This document shows positions 17,696-27,202 of a stretch of 64,000 bases of DNA, piece by piece (positions within the stretch are counted from its first letter, which is position 1; every line of letters begins with the position of its first letter). The notes under the pieces were generated by a model. The model ran no database searches and had not been told where the DNA came from. It worked only from the letters and a program-made list of their open reading frames with translations. A program made the translations under genes and the position numbers. The stretch is from assembly GCF_020400605.1 (NCBI RefSeq), contig NZ_JAINRD010000002.1, positions 1-64,000 on the forward strand, given 5' to 3'. This stretch comes from Streptomyces aculeolatus (GTDB lineage Bacteria > Actinomycetota > Actinomycetes > Streptomycetales > Streptomycetaceae).

Positions 17696-18640
17696 TCACC
17701 GGGCCCGGCAGGCGTCTTTGGAGACGCTGATGAGTGCCTCTGTGTGCCAAGCGGCGGCTGCGCGACCTGTGTGGTGGTCGCGTTTGAGGGTGCGGTAGAC
17801 CATGTTCGACAGGCGTCGTTTGAGGGCCCGGCGGGCCTCTGCTGGTGTCTTGCCCTCGTCGATCTTCCGCAGGTAGTACTCCCGGCCGCGGCCGCCGTCG
17901 CGGATCTGGCAGGCGGCGATGATGTGCAGCGCCGAGTTCAGTGCCCGGTTGCCTCGGGTGTTGAGGCGGTGGCGGGTGTTGTTGCCGCTGGAGGCGTGCA
18001 GGGGCGCCGTGCCGGTGTAGCTGGCGAAGTGGTGCTCGCTGGGGAAGCGGCTGACGTCGCCGACGTGTCCGAGCAGCTTGGCGGCGAGCACGGTGCCCAG
18101 CCCGGGCAGCGTGGTCAGCGGAGTGCGTACGGCGGCCAGAGCGTCACGCATCTGGGCCCCGTTGTCCCGGATCTGGCGGTCGATGCGCCGCAGGTCGGCG
18201 AGGAGATCGCGAGCAAGGTCGCGACGGCAGTTGTCGGTCGCGGTGACCGGACGGAGGCCCTTCATCAGGGCGGCGGCCTTCTCCGCGGACAGACGGGTGG
18301 GGGCACCGCCGGGCAGCAGGTCCCGCAGGAGTGCATGGAGACGGTTGATGATGCGCGTGCGCTCGTGGACCAGGTCGTCGTGCCGCTCGGTCAGCAGCCG
18401 CAGGATGGTGGACTGGCCTTCGGGCTCGACCTCGCGCAGGTCCTGCCGGAAGAGAGCGACCTGGGCAACGTGCAGAGCGTCGGCCTCGTCGGTCTAGCGG
18501 TCCCCACCCGTTGCCAGCAACCGGGCCCGGGCGGCGAGCGTGGAGGGCACGTCCACCACCTGCTCGCCGGCGGCGGCCAGTTGCTGGGCGAGGCTGCACG
18601 TCCACTGCAGCCGGCTCGGAGACAGAACGATCAGGTGTCC
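17696..18640 (-). pseudogene. IS110-family transposase, frameshifted
   Basis: The C-terminal 190 residues (17696-18265) are intact and typical of the Transposase_20 half of IS110 enzymes. They read LTTLPGLGTVLAAKLLGHVG, FASYTGTAPLHASSGN, RGNRALNSALHIIAACQI and AEARRALKRRLSNMVYRTL. The preceding DEDD-type half is present only as scraps in other frames up to about 18640 (a STILRLLTERHDDLVHE-like reading near 18380). The true start is lost, so the element is inactive. Confidence 0.75.
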
Positions 18641-18726
18641 ACGCCGACCGGAACGGACAAGGTCCGATTGAGCCGGATCGGCATCCCGCTACGGCCGGCC
18701 TCCGCCCGGCCCGCATCCCCGGACCG

Positions 18727-18761
18727 GTGGCAGCCCATCCAGAGTTTGGATGGGCTGCCAC
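18727..18761. repeat. 15-bp perfect inverted repeat (hairpin)
   Basis: The arms GTGGCAGCCCATCCA (18727-18741) and TGGATGGGCTGCCAC (18747-18761) are perfectly complementary around the 5-nt loop GAGTT. No T-tract follows on either strand, so a rho-independent terminator of the classical kind is not shown. It lies just outside the IS110 relic and could be an element end, a recombination site or a transcript 3' hairpin. Confidence 0.6.
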
Positions 18762-19224
18762 TCGCCGAACATTGCCGCAGTAACGGCAAAAGAATCGCCC
18801 TCGGTCCTCCCAGGACCATCCGCAAACTGCCAACCTACTCCCATGCATCTCCGCTGTCGGACTACTCGCGCAGGCATCCGCAGGCGCGTAGAGGGCGATT
18901 CGCTCAGCGGGGTCGGCGGTGAGCGCCCGGCCCGGATACCGGAACCTGCGCCCACCCTGCGGCAGCAACGGCTCAACTACGAGCCCACAACTCGTCCGAC
19001 GCGATCCACGGCGATGTCTCCACACCGCATCGAACGCTCAACTCCCGCCCTGGACACGGCAGCCAGAACCGATCCACCCAGCAGGTCCGACGTTGCGGAC
19101 CGTCTCCACCAGCAGGAGCGAGCCGGACTGTGAGATCGCGTGGTGGGGCCAGTCGTTGTACACCCCGGCCTTCGGCCCCGCCGGGACCACAGGTCCGCGG
19201 TGGCGGGGCCGCTCCGGCATTCGG
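18762..19224. other. Region without a supported gene
   Basis: This stretch of 463 bp lies between the hairpin and the stop of the LanB-type gene. Several short open frames run through it, but none has a start signal, a domain or a Streptomyces-like codon pattern on a single strand. It is probably more transposon-derived debris. Confidence 0.4.
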
Positions 19225-21648
19225 TTATCGCTCGGTGGACAGCGGGTCGACGGCGATCATCCTCAGCTCGCAGCTGTATCTCTCGCCGAGATCGTCGGTC
19301 AGCCATGTCTGGTTGGTGTCGGGCAGGACTTCGGTGAGGGTGACCTGAGCTTCGGCGTCCTTCGCTGTCGCCCGCCGCACGGCCCTCGCGAAGAGGTTGA
19401 CGAGCGGGATGCTGCCGAAGTCCACGAAGAACGGTTTGATTTCACCGGGTGTCTTGGCGAACACCCGCTCCGGAAGGCCGTTTTCGACGCGCCAGGCGCG
19501 GGCCGCGAGAAACCTCTCCCGTTCCTCTCGTTGGTCGGCCCAGGTGAGTTCTGCGGCGGGCAGTGTCCATGCCTCCCGTGCCACGACGAGGCGGTCGACG
19601 GTGACCCGTCCGCGGTGCCGGCAGCGCGGGAACGGTTGGAAGGCGGTCGCGGTCACGTCGCTGAGGGGTTCGCTGAGCACGTCGAGCAGAGGAGCGCGGA
19701 AGGTTGCGGCGCCGTCGCGTACTTCCAGGGCGCCGGGTTCGCCGGTGGCGTGGACGAAGAGGTCTGCCAGGGCCAGGAACCTGCCGGGCGGTTCGATGCC
19801 GGGGTTGCGCGTGCTCCAGTAGACGGTGTCCGGTGCGGGCATCGCCGTCGGCGGGCTGAGCCGGCTGCTGGTCGTGGCCAGCAGGTTCTTCTTCGGCGGC
19901 ACCAGGTAGATCCGTCGGCCGCCGTGGTCGGCGGCGTCGTAGCCGCGCAGTGCGTCGGGTGCGGGATGGTGCTCGACGGTTGAGCGGTGCTCCAGGGTGT
20001 TGAAGGCAGCGTGTACTTCACCGAGGACCGCCTCGTATTCGCCCCGGCGGATGGCTGCTTCCGAGGCTGCGGCGATCATCACGTCCGGAGCGTGGTGAAC
20101 CGCGGCCGAGTGGGCGGGGCGAGCGGCCGGGAACGTGGCCCGCACCCGGTCGGCGAGCATGCCGGAGGAGAGTTGTGCGGGCATGCCGCTCTCGGGGCGC
20201 GCCGCCGCCCCGAGTACGTGCCTCCACCGCTGCTGGAAGTCGGCGATGGCGGCCCGCGTCTCGTCGGAGTCCGTGCCGAGGCACCCCAGCTTCTGCCCGG
20301 CGTGCTCCAACAGCTCCACGAGTGGCATCGCCGCCCCGGGGTGTGCGGCCGTCCAGTCCCGGTGGGCCGCGGAGAGGTAGGCGCCGTACTCGGCCGCGAT
20401 GCGGTTGGCCAGCCATCTGGCGCTGTCCAGCACCAGACCGAGCGGGCCGGCCAACTCGGCACGCAGGGCCGTGCCCAGCTCCACGTCCACATCGCGGACC
20501 GTTTCTTCGAACACGAGGGTGCGGGCCGCGTAGGTCTGTCCGTGGAGCCGTCCGGCCTCCGTGCCCGTGACCTGCTCGAATTCGGTGTTGAGCCGGTCGA
20601 GCGCGGCAGCCAGCCGCTCGGCGTCACCGGCTGCCGCCGCGACGTCCGCCCGCGCGCCGAGGAGCCGGTCCAGATCCGCCAGCGCCTTGTTCCGCACAGA
20701 CAGATGGCCAATTCGGTGCAGCTTGTCACGCAAGGTGATCTCGGGGTGCAGCTCAAGGGGGCCTTCGAGACCGAGTGTGATGAGCCCTTCGCCGAGCAGC
20801 CGGGTCAGCGCCGTCATGGCCTCGGCCTCGCAACCGTAGGGAAGGCCGGGGCCGGCGAGTTCACGAGCCACCTCGACGGCCGGACGCTTACCGTCGCACG
20901 CCTGCAACAGTGCGGCCTGAGCGGGCGGCAGCAGCAGCGGGGAGCCGAACGCACGCCGGACCCGGCCTTCTTCGACGACCACGTTGGGGTCACGGCGCGG
21001 CAGGAGCCAGGGCGTCATCGCGGGGTCCCGGCCCAGCGCTTGGGCGACCGCGTCGACGGCCCAGCTCTCGAAGTACACCGCCCGGTGACGGAGGAACCTG
21101 CGACCCGGCTCGATCCGGAGCAGCTCCTCCCCGCGCACACCGCCCGCAGGCCGGGTCCACTGCCCCCATGCGGTGGGCCCGAAGAAGCCGATGGTGTCGT
21201 TCTTCAACGCGTAGCGTTGGAGGTAGTTGACGATGGTCTCCTGGTGTTCTCGTCCCTTGCTGTTCCGGGGCTCTCCCGCGACGACTTTGTCCAGGCACCT
21301 GGGGAGCAGGGCGTGGTTCTGCCAGGCCACCGCCTCCCGGAAGCGGCGGTCCGCGGCCGTCCGCCGGACGACCTCGCCGAAACGTGCCACCGCGGTGTCG
21401 AATGCGCGGTGGTATTCATCCGCAGTGACCGTCCCGGAGAGCAGCGCATCGGCAGCACGTGCCAGGTCCGGGTCAGCCAGTTCATCGACGAGGCGGGCGG
21501 GGAAGCCGGCGCCCCGGACCAATACGTCACGCCACACGTGCCATCCGGTGGAGCCGAGCGGCACCAGGTGCGCGGCGGTCGGCTCCCGGTCGATCGTGCG
21601 GGAGTCCGGCAGGGCGGCAACGGGCGGGTTCGGCGGTGGCACTGTCAT
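19225..21648 (-). CDS. Stand-alone lantibiotic dehydratase (LanB-type) protein
   Basis: An 807-aa LanB-like protein. Typical segments are HLVPLGSTGWHVWRDVLVRG, NDTIGFFGPTAWGQW, FLRHRAVYFESWAVDA and the C-terminal FAKTPGEIKPFFVDFGSIP. Family members use glutamyl-tRNA (or other aminoacyl-tRNA) to modify Ser/Thr or a peptide C-terminus. It lacks a fused SpaB_C elimination domain, and no separate one is nearby. No LanC or LanT is in the window. ATG 21648 is chosen because an AGGAG sits just upstream; the longer frame from 21690 encodes that ribosome site. It may be a PEARL-type or orphan RiPP enzyme. Confidence 0.75.
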   Translation of the reverse strand: MTVPPPNPPVAALPDSRTIDREPTAAHLVPLGSTGWHVWRDVLVRGAGFPARLVDELADPDLARAADALLSGTVTADEYHRAFDTAVARFGEVVRRTAADRRFREAVAWQNHALLPRCLDKVVAGEPRNSKGREHQETIVNYLQRYALKNDTIGFFGPTAWGQWTRPAGGVRGEELLRIEPGRRFLRHRAVYFESWAVDAVAQALGRDPAMTPWLLPRRDPNVVVEEGRVRRAFGSPLLLPPAQAALLQACDGKRPAVEVARELAGPGLPYGCEAEAMTALTRLLGEGLITLGLEGPLELHPEITLRDKLHRIGHLSVRNKALADLDRLLGARADVAAAAGDAERLAAALDRLNTEFEQVTGTEAGRLHGQTYAARTLVFEETVRDVDVELGTALRAELAGPLGLVLDSARWLANRIAAEYGAYLSAAHRDWTAAHPGAAMPLVELLEHAGQKLGCLGTDSDETRAAIADFQQRWRHVLGAAARPESGMPAQLSSGMLADRVRATFPAARPAHSAAVHHAPDVMIAAASEAAIRRGEYEAVLGEVHAAFNTLEHRSTVEHHPAPDALRGYDAADHGGRRIYLVPPKKNLLATTSSRLSPPTAMPAPDTVYWSTRNPGIEPPGRFLALADLFVHATGEPGALEVRDGAATFRAPLLDVLSEPLSDVTATAFQPFPRCRHRGRVTVDRLVVAREAWTLPAAELTWADQREERERFLAARAWRVENGLPERVFAKTPGEIKPFFVDFGSIPLVNLFARAVRRATAKDAEAQVTLTEVLPDTNQTWLTDDLGERYSCELRMIAVDPLSTER

Positions 21649-21823
21649 CAGCTCCTGGTGGGCGTCGTAGTCGGTCGGCGGATACGGCACAGACCGTCGG
21701 CCTGAGGCGTTCGAGGCCTGCCGCTCCCCGATGTGCTGTGTGACGGAGGTGAGGCCGGGCGGCGGAGCGGACGCGGGACCTTCAGCCGCGCTTTCAGGCC
21801 CCCTCGGCGGTGTTTCGCCGGCG

Positions 21824-21937
21824 TCATCCCGGCCGGCGAGGCACCGCCCGCGCAGAAGAATTCGCTGCCGGGGGGCACAGGCCGTCCCCCGAGAACGGAC
21901 AGGCCGCGGAGTCTTCGATCTTCACGGCAGGGTCCAT
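21824..21937 (-). CDS. Candidate small peptide (37 aa), possible RiPP precursor
   Basis: A 37-codon frame upstream of, and on the same strand as, the LanB-type gene, ending 175 bp before its start. The peptide begins MDPAVKIEDSAACPFSG and ends in a Pro/Arg-rich tail. It has two Cys and four Ser, of the kind LanB enzymes could act on. The ribosome site is weak and third-position GC is lower than in neighbouring genes, so coding is uncertain. A longer in-frame GTG start exists at 22009. It is included because the enzyme otherwise lacks any substrate in view. Confidence 0.25.
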   Translation of the reverse strand: MDPAVKIEDSAACPFSGDGLCPPAANSSARAVPRRPG

Positions 21938-22218
21938 CGCCACGCCGGCACGACGCCAAACAGGAACCAGGTGGAAACGCTCCCAAGGAAGGAAACGAAA
22001 TCGCTCCACCTCGAATGCGCCCCTGAAAGCACCGAACGCAGGGGATCAAGACGTACGTAGACCACCAAGGGAGCCGCCCGGGCAGCGCACACCCGGATCG
22101 GCGTTGCCCGCAACACCACTCGCTGGTCGGCGAGCACAGCAGCCCTCGGCCGTACTGCGCGTCCGCTTCGCGGCTCGTGGGTCGGCGGCCGGTCGGAGTG
22201 GCGGGGGCGCAGGGCGTT

Positions 22219-22746
22219 TCAGGAGGAGCGTCGGAGTGCCGTGCTGCGCCGCCGGATGGTGCCGGCGGTGCGGGGCAGCGTGCGGAGGAGGCGGACGTAG
22301 GCGGTGCGGCGTACGGGGGGCGCCGGTGCCTGCACGGCGGCCTCGGCCAGGTTCATGCTGTCTTCCAGGCATGCGTCGTGCAGCGGACGCCACAGCACCG
22401 GCCAGGTGAGGCGGGCCGGGCCGCGTACGTTCATGGCCAGAGTGTGCCGCAGCAGGGTGCGGTGTTCGTCGAGGGGGAGCACTGCGTACTCGTGGAAGCC
22501 GTCGAAACCGCGCGGCGCGCGGAAGGTGAAGCGGATCCAGGTGCCGGGGACGTAGGCCGTGACGGTGTAGCGGATGGGTCCGTGGCCGCCGGTCGCGCCG
22601 ACCGCCAGGGGGCCGTCGAAGCGCATGGACGGCCAGCCGGCGCGCGGCCAGAGTGCGTCGCCGTCGCCCGCGAGGGTGTCGAGCAGCGCCCCCACCTCGC
22701 TCTGCGCCGCTCCCAGCACGCGCTGGTGCACGTTGTACACGCCCAT
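22219..22746 (-). CDS. SRPBCC-family protein
   Basis: A 175-aa START/polyketide-cyclase-like fold protein. It begins NVHQRVLGAAQSEVGALLD and has the typical beta-rich core (IRYTVTAYVPGTWIRFTFRA, GFHEYAVLP) plus a C-terminal helix with an Arg-rich tail. Such proteins bind hydrophobic ligands; the ligand here is unknown. It is transcribed divergently from the TetR regulator across 66 bp containing two palindromes, which makes it the likely regulatory target. Confidence 0.8.
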   Translation of the reverse strand: MGVYNVHQRVLGAAQSEVGALLDTLAGDGDALWPRAGWPSMRFDGPLAVGATGGHGPIRYTVTAYVPGTWIRFTFRAPRGFDGFHEYAVLPLDEHRTLLRHTLAMNVRGPARLTWPVLWRPLHDACLEDSMNLAEAAVQAPAPPVRRTAYVRLLRTLPRTAGTIRRRSTALRRSS

Positions 22747-22765
22747 GACGGCCCTCTCCCCGACA

Positions 22766-22806
22766 TATTAGAGGTTGGTCTCTAATACTTTCTGGAGAGT
22801 ACTCTC
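22766..22806. promoter_or_regulatory. Two palindromic operators between SRPBCC and TetR genes
   Basis: The first palindrome has perfect arms TATTAGAG and CTCTAATA (22766-22787, 6-bp centre GTTGGT). The second is GAGAGTACTCTC at 22795-22806. They fill the 66-bp divergent intergenic gap, which is much more AT-rich than its flanks. TetR-family repressors normally bind such sites to control themselves and the divergent gene. Which palindrome is the operator is not decided by sequence. Confidence 0.7.
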
Positions 22807-22812
22807 TACTTC

Positions 22813-23400
22813 GTGGCCAGGCAACCTCGCTTCACCACCGACCAGTTCCTCGACGCCGCCGTACGCAAGGCCGCGGCGGCCGGTCCCGCGGCGGTGACCA
22901 TGTCCGCCGTCGCCACCGAGGTGGGCGCCCCCAGCGGCTCGATCTACCACCGCTTCGCCGGGCGCACCGACCTGCTCGCCGAGACGTGGCTGCGGACGGT
23001 GGAGGCCTTCCAGGAGGGCTACCTCGTACTCCTCGCGGGCGCCGACCGCGACGCCGCGCAGTCGGCGCGGGCAGCGGCCCGGCACGTGGTCGCCTGGAGC
23101 CGCGCCGAGCCCGCGCGGGCCACCGTGCTGCTCCACGGCGCGGACGCCTTCGACCGCGCCCGCTGGTCCGCTACGCAGGGCGCGCGCGCCGACGCCGGCA
23201 ACCGGCGCGTGCATGCGGCTCTGGCCGAGTTGGCCGCCGCGCTCGGGCTCCGCGGTCCCGAAGCCGCCGACCGGACCGCCCTCGCCCTGATCGACCTTCC
23301 CCTCGCGCTTGTACGACGCCACCTGCGCTCGGGGTCGGCGCTGCCCGCGCATGCCGAGGACCTTGCCGAGCAAGGCGCCACCGCCCTCCTGAACTGCTGA
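22813..23400 (+). CDS. TetR-family transcriptional regulator
   Basis: A 195-aa repressor-type protein. The N-terminal helix-turn-helix is FTTDQFLDAAVRKAAAAG, VTMSAVATEVGAPSGSIYHR and FAGRTDLLAETWLR. The C-terminal ligand domain (about residues 60-190) has no diagnostic motif. The GTG start at 22813 lies 7 bp after the second palindrome, suggesting autoregulation and a very short or absent leader. It probably also controls the divergent SRPBCC gene. Confidence 0.9.
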   Translation: MARQPRFTTDQFLDAAVRKAAAAGPAAVTMSAVATEVGAPSGSIYHRFAGRTDLLAETWLRTVEAFQEGYLVLLAGADRDAAQSARAAARHVVAWSRAEPARATVLLHGADAFDRARWSATQGARADAGNRRVHAALAELAAALGLRGPEAADRTALALIDLPLALVRRHLRSGSALPAHAEDLAEQGATALLNC

Positions 23401-23830
23401 GAAGCCACAGGCCGTGCACAGCCGGATCGCTGGCAGAGTTCGGGCATCTCCACGGTCGGGTCCGCCTGCCGACGGGCCAACTGGTCGTCTGCGGTTGTGT
23501 GGCGATCCGCGGAGGCGATGGGAGCAGCGTCTGGAGGCAACGAGATGGCCTCCAACCCCGGTTCCCGCCGTCGAGGCCCACGGCGGGTAAACGGTTCGCG
23601 ACGTGCTCGTGAAGTTGCCGGACCACCTCATGGGCCGGACCGGCATCCTGACCGGGCACCGTGGTGGTCCGTTCGAGCGTTGTTTGACGGCCCCGCCTTC
23701 GCTTTCGATGGCCGGGCTGCTCCGGCGGCTAGCGTGGATGCCCCCGGATGCGGGTGTACCTCACGCGCCCCAGAACGGTCGTTCGAGGGCTCTGGCGGTT
23801 TCCGACGGGCAGACAACGTAAGGGCCTGAC
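23401..23830. other. Region without a supported gene; promoter of the DUF4331 gene expected here
   Basis: The 430 bp after the TetR gene contain no convincing frame. A plus-strand piece at about 23445-23490 (GRVRLPTGQLVVC) faintly resembles the start of DUF4241-type proteins, but it decays immediately, so it could be a gene relic. The last 60 bp before 23831 should hold the promoter. Confidence 0.35.
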
Positions 23831-24850
23831 ATGTCCAATCACTTCACCGGCCTCAGCCTCGGGGCACCGCTCGGCGACCAGCGCCTCGATCTGTGCGACC
23901 TCTACGCCTTCGGGGCGCCCGGCGATCCGAGCAGGACCGTTCTCATCCTCAACGCGAATCCCAACGCGGATGCCATGCACCCCGACGCCGTGTACCGCCT
24001 GAACGTCGACAACGACGGCGATTACCTCACCGACCACGCCTTCAGTTGGGTTTTCAGCCCGCCGGCATCCGATGGCTCGCAGACATACAGCGTCTTCATG
24101 GCGACCGGTGCAGAGTCCCGCAGGCCCGAGGCGGTCGGCACCAAGATCGTGTCGGACGCCGCCGTCTCCTTCGGTCCCCGGGCCAATGTGGTCAGCAGCG
24201 GCGATTACAAAGTGGCCGCGGGTAGCCGCAGTGACGCCTTCTTCTTCGACTTCGACGGAATCAAGAATCTGTTCGACATCAGCGGCAAGCGGAATTTCAC
24301 CGCGCCGCATCTGGGCGGAAAGTCCCCGTGGACCGGCGTCGACTCCAACACCCAGGCCAACGTCTTCTCGATGGCCGTCGAACTGCCGACCGCGGAGCTG
24401 GCCCCCAAGGACGAGTTGCACATCTGGGGCCGGTGCAGCGTCCTTCGCGACGGCGAACTCGTCCACGCGGACCGCGCCGGCCACCCGTCAATGAGCAGTT
24501 TCTTCAACACCGACGACACGAAGGAGGAGTACAACGCGAGCGAGCCGGTCAACGACCGGACCAGGTGGACGGACCAGTTCGTCCACCTGCTGGGCCACAC
24601 CGGCGGCTACTCGCGTGAGGAGGCGATCGTCGCGCTCGACGAGCACGGTCTTCTGCCCGACGTACTGCACTTCAACCCGTCCCAGCCCGCTGCATATCCC
24701 AATGGCCGGACATTCACGGAAGACGTCATCGATATCCGCGTCGCGTTCCTCACCAAGAACGAGGCGCCGCCCACCGGCCTGACGCCCCACACCGACACCC
24801 TGGACCGGTTCCCCTACCTCGGCGACCCGCACCCGGCAACCACCTCCTGA
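23831..24850 (+). CDS. DUF4331 family protein
   Basis: A 339-aa protein with the DUF4331 hallmark start (GDQRLDLCDLYAFGAPGDPS, TVLILNANPNAD) and the later GVDSNTQANVFSMAVELPTAEL and GFTEDVIDIRVAFL-like region. No signal peptide is visible at this start, although many family members are secreted. The function of the family is unknown to me. It is monocistronic; the next gene lies on the opposite strand. Confidence 0.85.
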   Translation: MSNHFTGLSLGAPLGDQRLDLCDLYAFGAPGDPSRTVLILNANPNADAMHPDAVYRLNVDNDGDYLTDHAFSWVFSPPASDGSQTYSVFMATGAESRRPEAVGTKIVSDAAVSFGPRANVVSSGDYKVAAGSRSDAFFFDFDGIKNLFDISGKRNFTAPHLGGKSPWTGVDSNTQANVFSMAVELPTAELAPKDELHIWGRCSVLRDGELVHADRAGHPSMSSFFNTDDTKEEYNASEPVNDRTRWTDQFVHLLGHTGGYSREEAIVALDEHGLLPDVLHFNPSQPAAYPNGRTFTEDVIDIRVAFLTKNEAPPTGLTPHTDTLDRFPYLGDPHPATTS

Positions 24851-24958
24851 CGGTCTTCGTGGGGGCTTCCGCCAGGGCGTCATGATGTCGATGTCGAGGG
24901 CGGCCCGTCTCGCGCTGGTCGGTAGTGGGAAAGCAGTCGTCCGACAGAGGGGGCAAGC

Positions 24959-25944
24959 TCACAGGCGGATGACGACCAGGGCGATGTCGTCGGTGGCACC
25001 GGCAGGTGGGGTCAGGTCGTCCAGCAAGGCGCCGGCGAGCGCTTCGGGTTCGGTGCCCTGGTGCCGGATGAGGGAGGCGGCAAGCCGGTTCAGGCCGACG
25101 TCGATGTCCTCACGACGGCGTTCGATCAGCCCATCGGTATACAGCACGAGCGTGGCTCCCTCGCTGAACGGAACCTTGCTCTGGGGGCGGGGGATGTGCT
25201 CGGGGCGCGCGCCGAGAGGGGGGTCGGTGGCCTGGTCGAGGAACTCCACGGTGCCGTCGGGGTGCAGCAGCGCCGGCGGAGGGTGGCCCGCGCTGCTGTA
25301 CGCGATGACGCGGTTGACGCCGTCGATGACGCACAGGACCGTCGTCGTCGACTCCGCACCGCTGACGGACCGGGCGTACAGACCGAGGACTTCCAGGGCC
25401 CGGGCGGGGCCGTCGTCGGAGACGCGGAAGGCGGCGCTGAGGGCGCTGCGCAGTTGGCCCATGACGCAGGCGGCGGCCAGGCCGTAGCCCACGACGTCCC
25501 CGACGGCCACCGCCGTACGGCCGTCGGGCAGTTCGACGAGGTCGTACCAGTCTCGTTGTACAGCATGGTTTCCAGCGCGGTCGCCCGGTCCTTGCCGCCC
25601 TGGGTACGGACGAGTTCGGTGATGTCCTCCTCCAGGTGCAGCAGCAGTGCCACCCGCCCATCCGCGTCGTAGACGGGGACGTTGACCGGGCTCCAGTAAC
25701 GCTCCTCCCACACCCCGGGCCGGTCCGGGTCCTCCACGTCGTAGCGGTGAAGCGTCATGGCGTCGCGCTCCCCGGTGGCGGCCACCCACCGCAATGACCC
25801 CTGCAGCTTGCGCATGCCGGTGACCGCACGATTCTCCGGGTCATCCGGAAAGGCGTCAGACAGGTCGCGGCCCACCACCTGGTCACGAGTACGCCCCATG
25901 CTGCGCAGAAACGCCTCCCGGACCGACCGCCTCCACACGCCCAT
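24959..25944 (-). pseudogene. PAS/PP2C (SpoIIE-type) phosphatase, frameshifted with internal deletion
   Basis: The 5' part (about 25944-25565) encodes a PAS-like sensor: FLRSMGRTRDQVVGRDLSD, then EERYWSPVNVPVYDADGRV. The 3' part (about 25558-24959), in another frame, encodes the SpoIIE/PP2C catalytic domain: WYDLVELPDGRTAVAVGDV, STTTVLCVIDG, LVLYTDGLIERR and ATDDIALVVIRL. At the junction the expected GAF/linker and the first catalytic strand are missing, so there is a deletion as well as a frame change. Intact relatives control anti-anti-sigma proteins. The N-terminus also looks shortened. Confidence 0.7.
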
Positions 25945-26046
25945 CGGCGACGCTGTGCGCCGTCTGCGGCCCGAGGCGGCGCCGCCCCACTGTGCTCATA
26001 TCTCGACGACGGCAGTAAGTCGGTGGTGGGTCACTACCATCGAAAG

Positions 26047-26385
26047 ATGGCGACGGAGCTGTGGCATATCACCGAGCGGGCACGCTGGGAAGCCGCCCGC
26101 CGGACCGGGGTGTACGAGCAGTCGACCCGCGGGCGCAGCCTGGCGGAGGAGGGCTACATCCACTGCTCGCTTCGGCACCAGCTCGCGCCGGTCGCGCGGG
26201 CGCTGTACGGCAGTCGGCCGGAGGAGGACCCGGTGGTGCTGGTCATCGACGCCGAGCGCCTGTCCGCGCCGGTGCGTTTCGAGGCGGCGGAGCCCGGCGG
26301 CGAGGAGTTCCCGCACGTATACGGCCCGATACCGGTGGGCGCGGTCCTCAGAGTCGAGCCCTGGACCGACCCCGGACAGCGGTGA
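26047..26385 (+). CDS. DUF952 family protein
   Basis: A 112-aa protein of the DUF952 family. It shows ELWHITERARWEAARRTG, the conserved SLAEEGYIHCSLRHQL with its His-Cys pair, and EFPHVYGPIPVGAVLRVE at the end. ATG 26047 is preferred over the upstream in-frame GTG because alignment-like features begin there. Biochemical function is unknown; a small-molecule binding or ADP-ribosyl-related fold has been suggested for the family. Confidence 0.85.
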   Translation: MATELWHITERARWEAARRTGVYEQSTRGRSLAEEGYIHCSLRHQLAPVARALYGSRPEEDPVVLVIDAERLSAPVRFEAAEPGGEEFPHVYGPIPVGAVLRVEPWTDPGQR

Positions 26386-26584
26386 GCGGCAATGGCCGTC
26401 CGACCGGGCAGGCCGCTGCTGCGGGCGTGGCCGGGCGGGCGGGCGTCCCACGGCGCAGTGGCCGGGCGTCGACCCCGGCTGCTCCGACGACCTGGGCGAC
26501 ATCGGCACCGGACCGGTCACCCGGCCCGACCACTGCCACTGGGCTTCTCCCGCCCGCGGCGAGAGCGCCTTCCGTGGACGCGCG

Positions 26585-27202
26585 TCAGCCTTCGGGCGGC
26601 GTCCAGCCCGGGTCGCGGCCGCTGAGCCCCACCACCCGGTCCAGCAGCGGTGCGTCCTCCGGCACCGTGACGGGCGGCCCGAACATCCCCTCCCGGGCGG
26701 GCCCGTCGGGCGTGGCTGCCACCAGTTCGTACGAGACGTGCAGCGCTTCCTCGTCCGGCTGGTAGTGCCGGCCGGTGGCGCGGGCGAGGTCCCAGCCGTG
26801 CAGGACCAGCTCGTTGAGGGCGACCCGGCCGGCCACCGCGCCCGGGAGGGTGACGCCGCCGGCCTGGGTGTCGCCCTCCCAGGCCGCCGGGTCGTTCCAC
26901 GCGTCGGCGAGCTGGGGCAGCTCCCGGGCCAGTTCCTCGCGCCAGCCGGGGCCGAGGTCGGGGAGCGGCGCCGAGTTCGGGTCGGTGCCGGTGGTGGCGC
27001 CGAGGTCCTTGCGGGCCGCGTCGCGGAACGCGACCGTCAGGCCGATGAGGTGGCCCAGCAGGTGGCGTACGGCCATGCCCTCGCAGGGCGTGGGATCCTC
27101 CAGCCGGTCGTCGGGGATGTCGGCGGCGAGCCGGGCGAGGACTTCGGTCTGCGGGCCGAGGTCCGGGCGGGCGGGCGGTGCGGCGGGGCTTGCGTCGGTC
27201 AT
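26585..27202 (-). CDS. TIGR03086-like metal-binding DinB-fold protein
   Basis: A 205-aa protein of the mycothiol-dependent/DinB-like four-helix superfamily. It has the CEGMAVRHLLGHLIGLTVAF metal-site helix with two His, a central HGWDLARATGRHY stretch with another His, and the usual length. Relatives act as thiol-dependent isomerases or transferases, or are uncharacterised. The gene is monocistronic. Confidence 0.8.
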   Translation of the reverse strand: MTDASPAAPPARPDLGPQTEVLARLAADIPDDRLEDPTPCEGMAVRHLLGHLIGLTVAFRDAARKDLGATTGTDPNSAPLPDLGPGWREELARELPQLADAWNDPAAWEGDTQAGGVTLPGAVAGRVALNELVLHGWDLARATGRHYQPDEEALHVSYELVAATPDGPAREGMFGPPVTVPEDAPLLDRVVGLSGRDPGWTPPEG

